Origin: Bacillota bacterium
Lineage (GTDB): Bacteria; Bacillota; Clostridia; Lachnospirales; Bianqueaceae
NCBI GenBank assembly: GCA_017620135.1
Contig: JAFZQZ010000058.1
Location: forward strand, 1 to 62,263
DNA length: 62,263 bases
Direction of reading: 5' to 3'
The notes below the pieces were generated by a model. It was not told the DNA's origin. It ran no database searches and was given only the letters and a program-made list of their open reading frames with translations. A program made the position numbers and the translations under genes. Each line of letters starts with the position of its first letter. Position 1 is the first letter of the stretch. Shown in pieces: positions 8,650 to 18,898 of the stretch.

Positions 8650-10407
8650 TCAGGAGATATTGATATATAGAGAATTCAGTTGTTTTTTCATTTCGATCAT
8701 CCGGACGAGTTCTTCCGGATCTTCGGAAGAAGACAGTTCGGCGATCCGTTTCTGTTTCACGCTGCGGATCGTTTGCGTGAGAAATTTGCCAAGATCGTCC
8801 CGATCCTTCGGCAGTTCAAATTCATAGAGCTTGGCCGCTTTGGTCTGCTCCTCCACCGATGCATACTGGCTCGTCAGATCCGCAAGGGAGACCGGTCTCA
8901 CCGTCGCGAGATGGGATAGTACGTACTCCGCCATCGTATAATGGAAGGGATCCGACTTTGAAAAGTCCGTGATAGACAGATACGGGCGAACATAGCCGTA
9001 CAGCTCGGGCTTTTTGATCAGCGCGCACAAAAGCTGTCCTTCCGCGTCGATCCGTTCTTTTAGCAGACTGGCTTCGCGGTCCCGTTCCTGTCTTCGCTCA
9101 CTTCGATACTCCAGAAGTCCCGTCGTGGAGCGGATCTGTTCCACTTCCGCCGTCAGCGCCTTTTCAGATGTTTTCATCTTAGCAGCTACATCCCGGATAT
9201 GCAGTTCCCGGTCCAGATCACTTTCGATCTCGGCAAGCCTCTTTGCCATATCATGAACGGTTTTGATCTGACCTTCGACCTTCTGTCCGTTTTCCTGCTC
9301 CAGTACGAGCATCTCGAAGGCGATGGGATCCATCGCGTTTTGGATCGCTGCCTCAAAAGCATCCGGTCCGTTTTCCCGGATGAGCTCATCCGGATCCTTG
9401 GCTCCCGGTACCCGGATCACTTTGACAGAAAGCCCTGCCTTCTCTAGGATCGGGATCGCGCGTCTCGCGGCGTTGGTCCCTGCTTTATCCGAGTCATAAC
9501 AGAGGATCACCTGATCCGTGTACCGCTTCATCAGCGAAGCCTGCTCCGGTGTGAGCGCGGTACCAAGGGAAGCGACCGCGTTGTCGAACCCGGCCTGGTG
9601 CAGGGACAGAACATCCATGTAGCCTTCGACCATCAGCAGATGATCCCGTCTGGTCTTCTTGGCGATCGAAAGTCCGTAGAGGTTGCGGCGTTTATTGAAG
9701 ATCTCGCTGTCGGATGAGTTCAGGTACTTCGGTTCACCCTGTCCCATCACACGTCCGCCGAACGCGATCACGCGGCCCTGGGCATCGAAGATCGGAAACA
9801 TGAGCCGGTTAAAAAACCGATCGTAGGTGCTGCCCGGTTTACCGGAAAGCAGTCCTGCCGCGATAAGGTCCTGTTCTTCAAATCCCTTGCCTGTAAGATG
9901 TGCCGCCAGCGCACCGCGGCTTACCGGTGCGTAGCCCAGTCCGAACTTTTTGCGGTATTCTTCCGTCACCGCTCTGCCTTCCAGATAGCGAAGCGCGGCC
10001 TCACCCGCGGGAGTCCTTGTCAGATGATAGTAGTAAAACCTCGCTGTTTCCGCTGCCGCTTCCAGCATCCGGCTTCTCCGGTAGGCACGCTTTTTCTCCT
10101 CCGGTGAGATCTCCGCTTCCGGAAGGACGATATGGGCCCGATCCGCCAGAAACTTGACCGATTCCACAAAGTCGAGATTCTCGATCTTCATGATAAAGGT
10201 GAATACGTTTCCTCCGGCATGACAGCCGAAACAATGGAAAAACTGTTCCCTTTCATTCACGGAGAAAGAAGGAGTTTTCTCTCCATGGAAAGGACAAAGG
10301 CCAAAGTGATTCGCGCCTTTTTTTGTCAGTGTGACATAATTCGAAACTACACTGACGATATCATTTGCTTCGCGAACGCTCTGCAGTACTTCTTCTGAAT
10401 AGTACAC
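8650..10407 (-). CDS. dnaG: DNA primase
   Basis: DnaG makes RNA primers at the replication fork and works with the replicative helicase. The zinc ribbon is C38, H41, C59 and C62 (CPFHGEK and HCFGCHAGG). The TOPRIM core follows with MVEGYMDV and [10 protein letters not shown], and the C-terminal part (about 440-585) is the helicase-interaction domain. The start is GTG at 10407, with GGAGG seven bases upstream. It begins the dnaG-rpoD-trmK operon, about 35 bases after the terminator of the dgt transcript. I found no convincing -35 in front of it. Confidence 0.97.
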   Translation of the reverse strand: MYYSEEVLQSVREANDIVSVVSNYVTLTKKGANHFGLCPFHGEKTPSFSVNEREQFFHCFGCHAGGNVFTFIMKIENLDFVESVKFLADRAHIVLPEAEISPEEKKRAYRRSRMLEAAAETARFYYYHLTRTPAGEAALRYLEGRAVTEEYRKKFGLGYAPVSRGALAAHLTGKGFEEQDLIAAGLLSGKPGSTYDRFFNRLMFPIFDAQGRVIAFGGRVMGQGEPKYLNSSDSEIFNKRRNLYGLSIAKKTRRDHLLMVEGYMDVLSLHQAGFDNAVASLGTALTPEQASLMKRYTDQVILCYDSDKAGTNAARRAIPILEKAGLSVKVIRVPGAKDPDELIRENGPDAFEAAIQNAMDPIAFEMLVLEQENGQKVEGQIKTVHDMAKRLAEIESDLDRELHIRDVAAKMKTSEKALTAEVEQIRSTTGLLEYRSERRQERDREASLLKERIDAEGQLLCALIKKPELYGYVRPYLSITDFSKSDPFHYTMAEYVLSHLATVRPVSLADLTSQYASVEEQTKAAKLYEFELPKDRDDLGKFLTQTIRSVKQKRIAELSSSEDPEELVRMIEMKKQLNSLYINIS

Positions 10408-10441
10408 CTCTTTCCTCCTTTCCTGTTTTCTCCCGTAAATA

Positions 10442-10485
10442 AAAAGCGAAAGTCTGTTATTATATTCGACAGATCTTTCGCTTTT
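10442..10485 (-). terminator. Rho-independent terminator after dgt
   Basis: An inverted repeat with arms AAAAGCGAAAG and CTTTCGCTTTT (plus inner TCTGT/ACAGA pairs) lies between dgt and dnaG. It is followed on the minus strand by a T-rich run. The loop carries TATAAT on the minus strand, so the dnaG promoter -10 might be nested in the hairpin, but no good -35 is found at 17 bases. Confidence 0.8.
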
Positions 10486-10506
10486 CCTTTTATTTTTTTA
10501 AGTTTT

Positions 10507-11520
10507 TTACATAACTGTCCATCGTTTTGGAATGAACAGATCCGTAAACAGCTGCATCGCGTAATTATCGCTCATCGAAGCGATATGGTCACAGACCAGG
10601 ATCTCCGGTTTTTCTTCCCCTGAGAGAAGCCGTTCCTTCAAAAGCGGGATCAGATACCTTTCCGGATCGCTCATGAATTCATCATAGAGCGCGGCGATCA
10701 TATCCTCCGCCTTTTTCTCTTCTTTTTTCGCTTCGCTGCCGATATAGACCGATCGGTACATCGCGGCGCGAAGTTCCATCATAGCCTGAAGGTATTCCGG
10801 ACTCATCCCCACGCTTCCGTCTCTGGCGGACGCTTCGATCACGTTGTGGACCAGTCCGTTGATCCTCTCCCTGAAAGAGAATCCCAGTACCTTTCTGGGT
10901 TCGATCGGAAGATCATCCTCGCTGATGATATGGGCGCGGACCGCGTCATCGATATCGTGGTTGATATACGCGATCTTATCAGCCAGACGAACGACTTTGC
11001 CTTCTTCGGTCGATGGCATCGCGCTCATGGAGTGATTGGCGATCCCGTCCCTTACTTCATACGTGAGGTTCAGTCCCAAGCCTGAATTTTCGATCCTGGA
11101 TACGACCCGTACGCTCTGTGCCTCGTGGGTAAAGCCATACGGGGATTTTCGCGCCAGGACGCGCTCTCCCGCGTGTCCGAAAGGCGTATGTCCCAGATCA
11201 TGACCCAGCGCGATCGCTTCGACCAGATCCTCGTTCAGCCTGAGTACCCGGGCGATCGTCCGGGCGATCTGTGAAACTTCCAGCGTATGGGTCAGCCTTG
11301 TCCGGTAGTGGTCTCCCTCCGGCGCCAGAAAGACCTGCGTCTTATGTTTCATCCTGCGGAAGGATTTACAGTGCAGGATCCGATCCCGGTCGCGCATGTA
11401 ACAGGTGCGCATATCGCTCTCTTCTTCTTCCCGTTCCCGTCCCCGGCTGTTGATGCTCCAGGACCGGGGATCTTTCAAAACCGTCTGCTCCCTTTGTTCC
11501 AATTCTTCCCGAATCGTCAT
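10507..11520 (-). CDS. dgt: dGTP triphosphohydrolase-like HD protein
   Basis: This 337-residue HD-domain hydrolase would split dGTP or other dNTPs into nucleoside and triphosphate. Metal ligands are seen in RTRLTHTLEVSQIA and GHDLGHTPFGHAGE, followed by the ANHSMS segment. The length fits the short dGTPase-like group of Gram-positives rather than the 500-residue E. coli enzyme. It is the last gene of the 15-gene run, 14 bases after addB, and a terminator follows. Its place beside primase and a recombination nuclease suits a role in nucleotide pool control. Substrate range is not decided by sequence. Confidence 0.92.
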   Translation of the reverse strand: MTIREELEQREQTVLKDPRSWSINSRGREREEEESDMRTCYMRDRDRILHCKSFRRMKHKTQVFLAPEGDHYRTRLTHTLEVSQIARTIARVLRLNEDLVEAIALGHDLGHTPFGHAGERVLARKSPYGFTHEAQSVRVVSRIENSGLGLNLTYEVRDGIANHSMSAMPSTEEGKVVRLADKIAYINHDIDDAVRAHIISEDDLPIEPRKVLGFSFRERINGLVHNVIEASARDGSVGMSPEYLQAMMELRAAMYRSVYIGSEAKKEEKKAEDMIAALYDEFMSDPERYLIPLLKERLLSGEEKPEILVCDHIASMSDNYAMQLFTDLFIPKRWTVM

Positions 11521-11534
11521 GCCGCTCTCCTTTC

Positions 11535-14500
11535 TCAGGACCTGATCGCCTCAAAGAACTCGTCATCATCCATTTTCGCAATCTGTCGTATATCATCCTT
11601 CTGCGCTTTGGGATCAAACGGGCATGCCCGTCTGAACTCGCAGTACTTACAGGCGTTTTCCACCGGTTTTCTGTCGATCTGCCCTTTAGCCATATTTCCG
11701 GCCAGTTCACTGATCTTCTTTTCCACGAACCGGGAAATATCCGCCATCTGTTCTTCGGTTGCCTTATGTCCGGCTTTAGCCAGTGTTCCGTCCTTTCGCA
11801 TGCTGGCGCCGAGTACCAGGCCTGAACTGCCGGCTTCCAGTGAATGATCCATCTTCCGGGCTATATCCTCGTCATTCAGAAAAACGCCGTCCAGCCGGTA
11901 GGTTTTCATCTTTCCTTCCTCAGAGCCAGCCTGAACAAGATCTCTGAGATCCTCTTTCCTGCTGGTTGGCTGCGAGATATGGAAATAGAAGAACCCAGCC
12001 GGTCTCGCGTCAAACTCCTTTGAGGCGACATTCAGGTACACCGGTAGCTGCAGCGTCAGTCCTTCGTAGATGCTGCCCGGATCATAGCCTGTCCGGCCTG
12101 TCTTATAATCGATCACCCGGACGAATCTCTGACCCTTTTCATCCAGCACATCGATCCGGTCGATCTTTCCCGCCAGGGAAACAGAGCCGATCTGTACTTT
12201 GGAAAGAGAACGATCCAGTGTTCCGTCTTCCCGGATCCCTCCGAAAGCCCATTCATAAGCGGACGAGGTAAAGTCAGAAAGTGCCGCCTGTCTGGAAAGG
12301 ACCTCAAAGGCCCTTGCGGCGCTCTTCTGAAGTTTCTGCCAGTAATACCGGTATCGGCCGCTTGTCTGATAGACAGCGAATTCGCCTTCCCGTTTTTTCA
12401 GAAGATCTTCCGCCAGTTTTCCGGCCTCTTCTTCCGGCAGTGCCTTTTTCAGGTATTCACCGGCTTCCTCCAGGATATCATGAATGACGTTGCCATCCTC
12501 CAGGGCTCTTACCTGAGGCTGCTGTCTTTCCTGCAGCCGAAGCGCTCTCCCGAGATAATAGGCAAAAGGACAGGAAGCATATTTTTCCAATTGTGTGACA
12601 GATAGTCGTTTTCTCGTCGGATCCATCAGATAAGAAGCTACCCGTTCGGAGAGGATCCCCGGAGTGGACCTGGCTTTTTTGCCTTCCTCGATCTTTTCCA
12701 CCTGATTTTGATATCCCAGGCATTTCAGATAGGAAAGCATCGCCGGAGACAATCGGAGAGACGGATCATAAAGCATCGGAACAGGTAAGGACACGTCTTC
12801 CATATCTTCCGTCAGCAGGAATCCATCCGGAAACAAAGAGGAGATCCGTCGGAAGATAATAGACGGTACGCTGGCTTTTCCTTCCCCGTCACTGGAGGAG
12901 CAGGTCAGCAGGATCTCTTCTCCGGCCTTTCCCAGGGCTAAGTACAGCAGATAATACTGCTCTGAAAGCTTTTCTTTTTCACCGGCCGCCAGCTCATAAT
13001 GAGCCTGAAGCTGTCCTCTTTCCGTATTGGTCAAAAGCCCCGGCGAACTTTCCGGCCATGGAAAACTGCCGGAATTCAGGCCCATCAGGATCAGGACCTT
13101 CTGCCCGCTGAGGCGGGTCCGCCTCATATCTCCTACCAGCAGTTCATCCATGGAAGGCGGCACCTGACCAAGCTTCAGCTGTTCCAGTCCGATCTTCAGG
13201 ATCTCGGTATATTCTTCCATTCGGACCGGCAGATCCGAAAGCACATTCATCAGCTGGTCCAGGACTTTCCCCGTCTCATCGTAGATCCGGCGGTAACGGA
13301 CCGCGCCTGCCAGGTCTCCCTCGTTTTCAAGAAAATCGGCCAGAGAATCGAGCTGTTCACGAATATAAAAGCGCTCGATAAAACGGATATATGCGTCGGT
13401 TATCTCCGACACTTTTCTCTTTCCCTTCGTCTCTTTTTCAAAGGCCGCCAGTCCCAGCGATAAAGAGATCAGTTCCTCGTCCTCAGATTCTTCCAGGATC
13501 TGGCGGATCCGTAAAAGTCCGAAGGTGTTTCTGGCGATCATCAGATTCTCCAGCTGATCGAGCGTATCCTGCTTTACTCCACACAGGCCTGTTTTCAGCA
13601 GTTTCAGAAACGTATCCGTACTGTATCCATAGACGGGCAGTTCTCCCATCGCTTCGATCAGCTGGATATAGGGATTCACCGCCGCGTCGATCTTACGGTC
13701 GACGAAAACAGGAAGTCCGTAAAGAGAAGCTTCTCTGGTGATCAGATCGTCATACTTGTCCGCATCACATACCATGATGGCTATATCGGAAAGCGTCATA
13801 CCCCGGTCACGGATCCTTTCGAGGATCGTCCGGAAAACGAATTTCACTTCCGCCTGAGGATCGGACAGGATCCGTCCATGGACGTTTTTCGCAGGTTTGT
13901 TCCATGGCTGTGTTCTAAGATGGCAGACAGCGTTCGTGACAAAGCTGATCTCACCGGATCGATAGCTTCCGCTCATCCGGATGACTTCATAGCTTTTTCC
14001 TTCTTCCCGGAAAAGTTCCACCAGCTTGCAGACGGTTTTCTGAACGGTATAGAAAGGCTGTTCGGGAAGCTCCCGGAAACTGCGTCCGGACAAAGCCAGC
14101 TTCTCCGCTTCGTCAAAGGCGACCTGCGTCATGGAGAGAGAAATGTTCAGATCCCGGCTGTAACGGACAAAGGCACGGATCAGCCGGTATTCCTGAACCG
14201 TAAAACCACTGAAATCATCGATATAGATACAGGCTTCCCGGATCAGCCGGCTTTCTTTCGCCCGCTGCGCGAGTACATCCAGCAGGCTCTCCGAAGCCAG
14301 AACATGATCTGTGGTATATTCCAGGAAATAATGCCATAAAAGGGCAATGTCCGAGAGCTTTGCCCGAAGGATAGATCCTTCTTCGGCGCTCTCGGCCATT
14401 TGTCTAAGTGTTTCTTCTGTGAGACCATACTGAATGATCTCCGTGATCATCAGTTTCATCTGTCCGATAAAGCCGCGCTGCATGACATTGCGGCTGTAAT

Positions 14501-14816
14501 ACTGAAGCTCGTCCTGATGATCCCGGGCGATCTTAAGCAGTACCATGCATTTGCCGGTATCGGAAAGCATGGTACCGATAGGAGTACCGATCTCTGACAG
14601 CACCTGATAAGCCAGCCGTTTGAAGGACAGTACGTGAACGCCCATCAGACTGTGGCCGGGAACAGCCAGGATCAGCTGCTTCTGAACTTTCATCGTTACC
14701 TGTTCGGGAACGATATAGATCACTTTTTCTCTCGGTGCGTTCTGGCTCGCAGACGCGATATCCCGGAAGATCCGGGTCGTTTTGCCGGAGGCAGCCGGCC
14801 CGATCATCAGTTTCAT
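11535..14816 (-). CDS. addB: Helicase-exonuclease AddAB, AddB subunit
   Basis: AddB pairs with AddA to process double-strand DNA ends for recombination. The 1093-residue product has a P-loop GPAASGKTT at 6-14 at the very N-terminus. A long degenerate helicase region follows, then a C-terminal nuclease with KIDRIDVL...VIDYKTG (PD-D/ExK). The four cysteines of the iron-sulfur staple are one in KYASCPFAYYLG and three in CKYCEFRRACPFD. Length is usual for AddB. It overlaps ppk by ATGA. The expected addA partner is not next to it: dgt follows instead. AddA may be elsewhere in the genome. Confidence 0.92.
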   Translation of the reverse strand: MKLMIGPAASGKTTRIFRDIASASQNAPREKVIYIVPEQVTMKVQKQLILAVPGHSLMGVHVLSFKRLAYQVLSEIGTPIGTMLSDTGKCMVLLKIARDHQDELQYYSRNVMQRGFIGQMKLMITEIIQYGLTEETLRQMAESAEEGSILRAKLSDIALLWHYFLEYTTDHVLASESLLDVLAQRAKESRLIREACIYIDDFSGFTVQEYRLIRAFVRYSRDLNISLSMTQVAFDEAEKLALSGRSFRELPEQPFYTVQKTVCKLVELFREEGKSYEVIRMSGSYRSGEISFVTNAVCHLRTQPWNKPAKNVHGRILSDPQAEVKFVFRTILERIRDRGMTLSDIAIMVCDADKYDDLITREASLYGLPVFVDRKIDAAVNPYIQLIEAMGELPVYGYSTDTFLKLLKTGLCGVKQDTLDQLENLMIARNTFGLLRIRQILEESEDEELISLSLGLAAFEKETKGKRKVSEITDAYIRFIERFYIREQLDSLADFLENEGDLAGAVRYRRIYDETGKVLDQLMNVLSDLPVRMEEYTEILKIGLEQLKLGQVPPSMDELLVGDMRRTRLSGQKVLILMGLNSGSFPWPESSPGLLTNTERGQLQAHYELAAGEKEKLSEQYYLLYLALGKAGEEILLTCSSSDGEGKASVPSIIFRRISSLFPDGFLLTEDMEDVSLPVPMLYDPSLRLSPAMLSYLKCLGYQNQVEKIEEGKKARSTPGILSERVASYLMDPTRKRLSVTQLEKYASCPFAYYLGRALRLQERQQPQVRALEDGNVIHDILEEAGEYLKKALPEEEAGKLAEDLLKKREGEFAVYQTSGRYRYYWQKLQKSAARAFEVLSRQAALSDFTSSAYEWAFGGIREDGTLDRSLSKVQIGSVSLAGKIDRIDVLDEKGQRFVRVIDYKTGRTGYDPGSIYEGLTLQLPVYLNVASKEFDARPAGFFYFHISQPTSRKEDLRDLVQAGSEEGKMKTYRLDGVFLNDEDIARKMDHSLEAGSSGLVLGASMRKDGTLAKAGHKATEEQMADISRFVEKKISELAGNMAKGQIDRKPVENACKYCEFRRACPFDPKAQKDDIRQIAKMDDDEFFEAIRS

Positions 14817-17152
14817 TGTGCGTTCGCTGCTTCTTCGTAAGCCTGATCGTAGAAATATTCCTGCGAATTCAGTGCCGGCTTATCATTTTTGACACGATAG
14901 TAATAACCGGTGTTGGTCATCTCTCTGGCCTGCTGGTTGTCTTCCAGCATGATGTCAAAGAAACCGCGCAGGCGTTTTTTCAGTTTCTCATCCAGGATCG
15001 GCGTCGCCACTTCGACTCGCCGGACCGTGTTACGGGTCATATAGTCGGCGGAAGCGATATAGATCTTGTCTTTTCCGTCTTCCGCTCCTCCGAAGATGTA
15101 GATCCTGGCATGCTCCAGGAACCGTCCGACAATACTGATGACACGGATATTGTCGGTCTCACCGGGCACACCGGGTACCAGACAGCAGATACCGCGGACG
15201 ACCATATCGATCTTCACGCCGGCCATTGAAGCTTCGATCAGTTTATCCATCAGGACCTTGTCCGTGACGGAATTGACCTTGATCCCGATATAACCCTGAC
15301 CGCCGGCCTGCTGAACGCGGATCTGCTCCTCGATCATGTCCGAGACACGGTTTCTGAGACAGTTCGGCGCGACGAGCAAAAGGTTTGTCTTCTCGACGGT
15401 CTCTCCGTTCGTCAGTGCCTGGAAGACGCCAAGCGCCTCTTCACCGATCTGCTGGTTCGCCGTCATCAGGCAGAGGTCTGTGTACAGTCTCGCGGTCTTC
15501 TCATTGTAGTTGCCGGTACCGATCTGGGTAAAGTAACGGATCATACCGCCCTGCTTACGGGTAATCAGGCAAAGCTTCGAATGAACCTTAAATCCGGGGA
15601 TCCCATAGATGACGCGGCATCCGGCTTCTTCCAGCCTGCGGGACCATCCGATGTTGTTTTCTTCGTCAAATCTGGCTTTCAGCTCCACCAGGACCAGGAC
15701 TTCCTTTCCGTTTTCAGCCGCCTCTACCAGCGCTTCGATCACTTTGCTCTGACGAGCCACGCGGTACAGGGTCATCTTAATGGAAAGTACATCATCGTCA
15801 TTGGCCGCTTCCTCCAGCATCTGAAGGAACGGCGTGATGCTGTTGTAGGGGTAGAATAAAAGCTTATCCTCTTCCTCGATCTGTTCCAGGATCGAACGCT
15901 TGCTGGAGATCGCGGCGGATTTCTGAGGGATCCGGCGGGGATAGAAAAGATTCGTTTTCACACACAGGTCATCCTGCAGCTGGAAGATAAAGGAAAGATC
16001 CAAAGGCTCATGATAGTAGAAAACCTGCGTCCGGTCGATATCCAGATACGTGCAGAGAACATCGATGACCTTTTCCTCGAGCTGACGGGAAAGTTCCAGT
16101 CTTACCGGGGCCAGCTTCACACGCGTACTGATGATCTTTTCCATAAACTCACGGTAATCGACATCATAATCGTACAGCGCGTCGGGATCAAGATCCGCGT
16201 TACGGGTGATACGGATCAGCGATTTGGCTTTGACTTTATACTCGGTAAATACGTTTGGCAGGAAATGAAGGATCAGATCCTCGGAAAGCATGTACGCGCC
16301 CTGTCCCACCTCGATCAGCCTGGGGAAAACACCGGTGTCACAGGGAATGATACCCAGTCTTTCCTTGCCGCTCTTGGTTTCCAGCACAGCCGCCGCGTAG
16401 ATGACCTTATTCTTCAGGAAGGGGAACGGCTGTTTCTTGCCGACGACATTCGGCTCGATGTAGGGAAGCAGATCTTTCATGAAATAAGCTTCCAGACGCT
16501 TGCTTTCCTCTTCACTGATATTATGGAAATCGACCAGACGAATGCCTTCCTTTTCCAGCATTCCCATCAGCTCTTTATAGACAGCGTCACGTCTGGGAAT
16601 GACCTTCGCGACACGGTCGGTGATCGCGTCCAGCTGCTGTTTCGCAGTCAGGTTGGTTTTTCCATCCGTCTCCAGCGGGGAAAGATCCCGCTGATCGACC
16701 AGGGAACCCACCCGGACCATAAAGAACTCGTCCAGGTTGGTCTGGTAGATGGAAGCGAAAGTCAGGCGTTCACAAAGCGGATTGTTCGGGTTTTCTGCTT
16801 CTTCCAGTACACGTTCATTGAATCTCAGCCAGCTGAGTTCACGGTTCATATATACAGAAGTGATCACATTGTCTGCCATGAGCGTCTCCTTGGGTTTGAT
16901 AGGGTTCGGTTCGGGCTGTGGTTCGGGCTGAGTCTGAGGCTCTGAAGCCGTTTCGGCTACAGGATTTGCAGCAGGCTCTGCCGCGGGCTGCTTTGTAGGG
17001 GCCGTTACCGGCTGCGGCACGGGCTGTGAAACGACCGGTACGGGTCGTACCGGCGGTATGGGCAGCATGGGCTGTGAAGGTTGTACAGGCTGCACTTTCT
17101 GCGCAGCAGGTTTCTTGCTGAAAAGGCCTTTCAGCCATCCAAAAACTCCCAT
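14813..17152 (-). CDS. ppk: Polyphosphate kinase 1 with Pro-rich N-terminal extension
   Basis: Ppk1 makes inorganic polyphosphate from ATP. The core starts with SVYMNRELSWLRFNERVL. It has FYYHEPLDLSF, the phosphorylated histidine in KVHSKLCLI and the second catalytic histidine in GRFLEHARIYIF. Before the core is an extra 91 residues: an amphipathic-looking start (MGVFGWLKGLFSKK) and a Pro/Gln/Glu/Ala-rich linker. The ATG at 17152 has GGAGGA seven bases upstream. A second in-frame ATG at 16879 has AAGGAG six bases upstream and would give a 688-residue protein of normal Ppk1 length. Both starts look usable. The gene lies 3 bases after the S1 gene and overlaps addB by ATGA. Confidence 0.95.
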   Translation of the reverse strand: MGVFGWLKGLFSKKPAAQKVQPVQPSQPMLPIPPVRPVPVVSQPVPQPVTAPTKQPAAEPAANPVAETASEPQTQPEPQPEPNPIKPKETLMADNVITSVYMNRELSWLRFNERVLEEAENPNNPLCERLTFASIYQTNLDEFFMVRVGSLVDQRDLSPLETDGKTNLTAKQQLDAITDRVAKVIPRRDAVYKELMGMLEKEGIRLVDFHNISEEESKRLEAYFMKDLLPYIEPNVVGKKQPFPFLKNKVIYAAAVLETKSGKERLGIIPCDTGVFPRLIEVGQGAYMLSEDLILHFLPNVFTEYKVKAKSLIRITRNADLDPDALYDYDVDYREFMEKIISTRVKLAPVRLELSRQLEEKVIDVLCTYLDIDRTQVFYYHEPLDLSFIFQLQDDLCVKTNLFYPRRIPQKSAAISSKRSILEQIEEEDKLLFYPYNSITPFLQMLEEAANDDDVLSIKMTLYRVARQSKVIEALVEAAENGKEVLVLVELKARFDEENNIGWSRRLEEAGCRVIYGIPGFKVHSKLCLITRKQGGMIRYFTQIGTGNYNEKTARLYTDLCLMTANQQIGEEALGVFQALTNGETVEKTNLLLVAPNCLRNRVSDMIEEQIRVQQAGGQGYIGIKVNSVTDKVLMDKLIEASMAGVKIDMVVRGICCLVPGVPGETDNIRVISIVGRFLEHARIYIFGGAEDGKDKIYIASADYMTRNTVRRVEVATPILDEKLKKRLRGFFDIMLEDNQQAREMTNTGYYYRVKNDKPALNSQEYFYDQAYEEAANAQ
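16877..16891 (-). promoter_or_regulatory. Internal ribosome-binding site and second start of ppk
   Basis: AAGGAG (16891-16886) lies six bases before an in-frame ATG (16879-16877) that starts MADNVITSVY, where the conserved Ppk1 domain begins. It suggests a second, shorter product from the same gene. Confidence 0.6.
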
Positions 17153-17155
17153 GAT

Positions 17156-18319
17156 CTATTCCTCCAACGAAAGACCGGAAAGAAGACCGCCCAGATTGGT
17201 GCTGGGTGCCTCATCCCCGTCCGTACTGTAAAAACTCAGTTCTTCGGGATAGGCTTCACCGGTTTCCTGATCGATATCCTTCATGGAAAGGGAGATCCTG
17301 TGCTCTTCGGGACGAATGGAAACGACTCTTACCGTCACTTTCTGTCCGACTTTCAGCACCTCACCCACATTTCTTAAGCGTTTCTCTGAGATCTGGCTGA
17401 TGGGAAGAAAGCCGTCGATCGCGTCTGTCAGATGGATAAAGGCGCCGGAAGAAATGATCCGAAGGACTTCTTTGTCGGTCAGGATGGAACCTACGCCGAA
17501 ATCCAGCATGGACCAGGGATCGTCCATGACCGCCTTCAGACTCAGGCTGATCCGCTGATTATCCGGATCGACCCTGGTCACGCCGACTTCCACCAGATCA
17601 CCTATACTGACGACATCCGAGGGATGACTGATCCGTGACCAGGACATATCGGAAACATGCAGAAGACCGGTAACACCGTCCTCGATCTCCACGAAAGCGC
17701 CGTAAGGACGAAGTTCTACGACTTTTCCTTTTCTCCGGTCGCCTTCCTTCAGTGTCTGGAAAAGGCGTTCCTTTGCCATCTCCCGTTCCTTCAGCAAGAC
17801 ACGCTTTCTGGAACAGGTGAAGTCCTTCTTTTCCGGATCGACTTCCATGATCTCAGCCTTCAGTTCCTGCCCAACGAATTCAGAAAGATCTTCATGATAG
17901 GCAAGATCCACCTGGGAAGCAGGCATAAAGCCGGAAGCGCTGCCGCAGCGCACACGCAGGCCGCCTTTGACGGCGGATTCCACCTTGACCAGTACGGCAC
18001 TGCCCTCTTTCTGATGATCTGTCAGATCCCGCCATGCGATCACGCGGTCGGCGTCCCGCTTCGAAAGCATGATCTGAGAATTCCTTGTATCCACACGTCG
18101 AACAGCTACACGAATCTTCTGCCCGACTTTCAGATCATTCAGCGTTTCTCCTGCTTCCAGCTGATCATCGGGAAGGATGCCGTCCATATAGCTTCCCAGA
18201 TCCAGGATGGCCGCTTCCGCGCCTACCTCTACGACCGTTCCTTCCAGCATATCGCCGTTATGGATCGGTTTCATGGAAGCTTCAAACATCTCGTAAAAAT
18301 CATTCATGCTTTCTGCCAT
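17156..18319 (-). CDS. S1-domain RNA-binding protein (ribosomal protein S1-like)
   Basis: This 387-residue protein carries four S1 (OB-fold) domains, at roughly 18-85, 102-175, 190-260 and 275-350. The third, with KGKVVELRPYGAFVEIEDGVTGLLHVSDMSW, is the most canonical. It resembles the four-domain RpsA-like proteins of Bacillota and would bind mRNA at the ribosome. It lacks a fused IspH or cytidylate kinase. It sits 21 bases after bioY and 3 bases before ppk. The start could also be the methionine four codons later. Whether it is a true ribosomal protein or an accessory RNA-binding factor is not settled by sequence. Confidence 0.88.
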   Translation of the reverse strand: MAESMNDFYEMFEASMKPIHNGDMLEGTVVEVGAEAAILDLGSYMDGILPDDQLEAGETLNDLKVGQKIRVAVRRVDTRNSQIMLSKRDADRVIAWRDLTDHQKEGSAVLVKVESAVKGGLRVRCGSASGFMPASQVDLAYHEDLSEFVGQELKAEIMEVDPEKKDFTCSRKRVLLKEREMAKERLFQTLKEGDRRKGKVVELRPYGAFVEIEDGVTGLLHVSDMSWSRISHPSDVVSIGDLVEVGVTRVDPDNQRISLSLKAVMDDPWSMLDFGVGSILTDKEVLRIISSGAFIHLTDAIDGFLPISQISEKRLRNVGEVLKVGQKVTVRVVSIRPEEHRISLSMKDIDQETGEAYPEELSFYSTDGDEAPSTNLGGLLSGLSLEE

Positions 18320-18340
18320 GATCTCTCTCCCCCGCTTATC

Positions 18341-18898
18341 TTATAATTGGTCTTTCAGGACTTTTTTGAGCAGTTTTCCAAGAAAAAGCGCAAGTCCTAT
18401 TTTTATGATATCCACCGGAATAAATGGAATCACACATTTCATCAGTACGATACTGAATCCCATACTCCCGGTGCCCCGGTTATACAGAATATAAAACCAG
18501 ATGCTGCCAAACAGATAACAGACGAATAGTCCCAGTATCATCCCCAGAAGTGCCGAGAGCAGCTTTTCTCCCATCAGTTTTTCTGTCAGAAGATAAACAA
18601 GAGCCGATCCCAGAAATCCGATCAGATAGCCGCCGGTAGGACCGATCAGCCTGGCGGGTCCTCCCATGAATCCGGAGAAGACCGGAACGCCGACTGTCCC
18701 CAGCAGCAGATAGACCAGCACACTGATGCTCGCGCGCTTACCTCCCAGGATATAACACACCAGGAAGACGCCCATCGTCTGGAGCGTAAAAGGAACTTCG
18801 GTCGGGATCGAGATCCAGGAACAGATCGTGATGAGTACTGCCCCCAGGGCGATATAGACCAGGTCATGGATCTTTTTCCCGTTTTTTATTTCACTCAT
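18341..18898 (-). CDS. bioY: Biotin ECF transporter S component
   Basis: BioY is the membrane subunit that captures biotin, either alone or with a shared ECF energising module. The 185-residue protein has about six hydrophobic segments and family text such as LGGKRASISVLVYLLLGTVGVPVFSGFMGGPARLIGPTGGYLIGF. Its ATG overlaps the alaS stop by ATGA. The ECF ATPases and T component are not in the window. I see no BirA operator in front of it, as expected for a gene buried in an operon. Confidence 0.94.
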   Translation of the reverse strand: MSEIKNGKKIHDLVYIALGAVLITICSWISIPTEVPFTLQTMGVFLVCYILGGKRASISVLVYLLLGTVGVPVFSGFMGGPARLIGPTGGYLIGFLGSALVYLLTEKLMGEKLLSALLGMILGLFVCYLFGSIWFYILYNRGTGSMGFSIVLMKCVIPFIPVDIIKIGLALFLGKLLKKVLKDQL

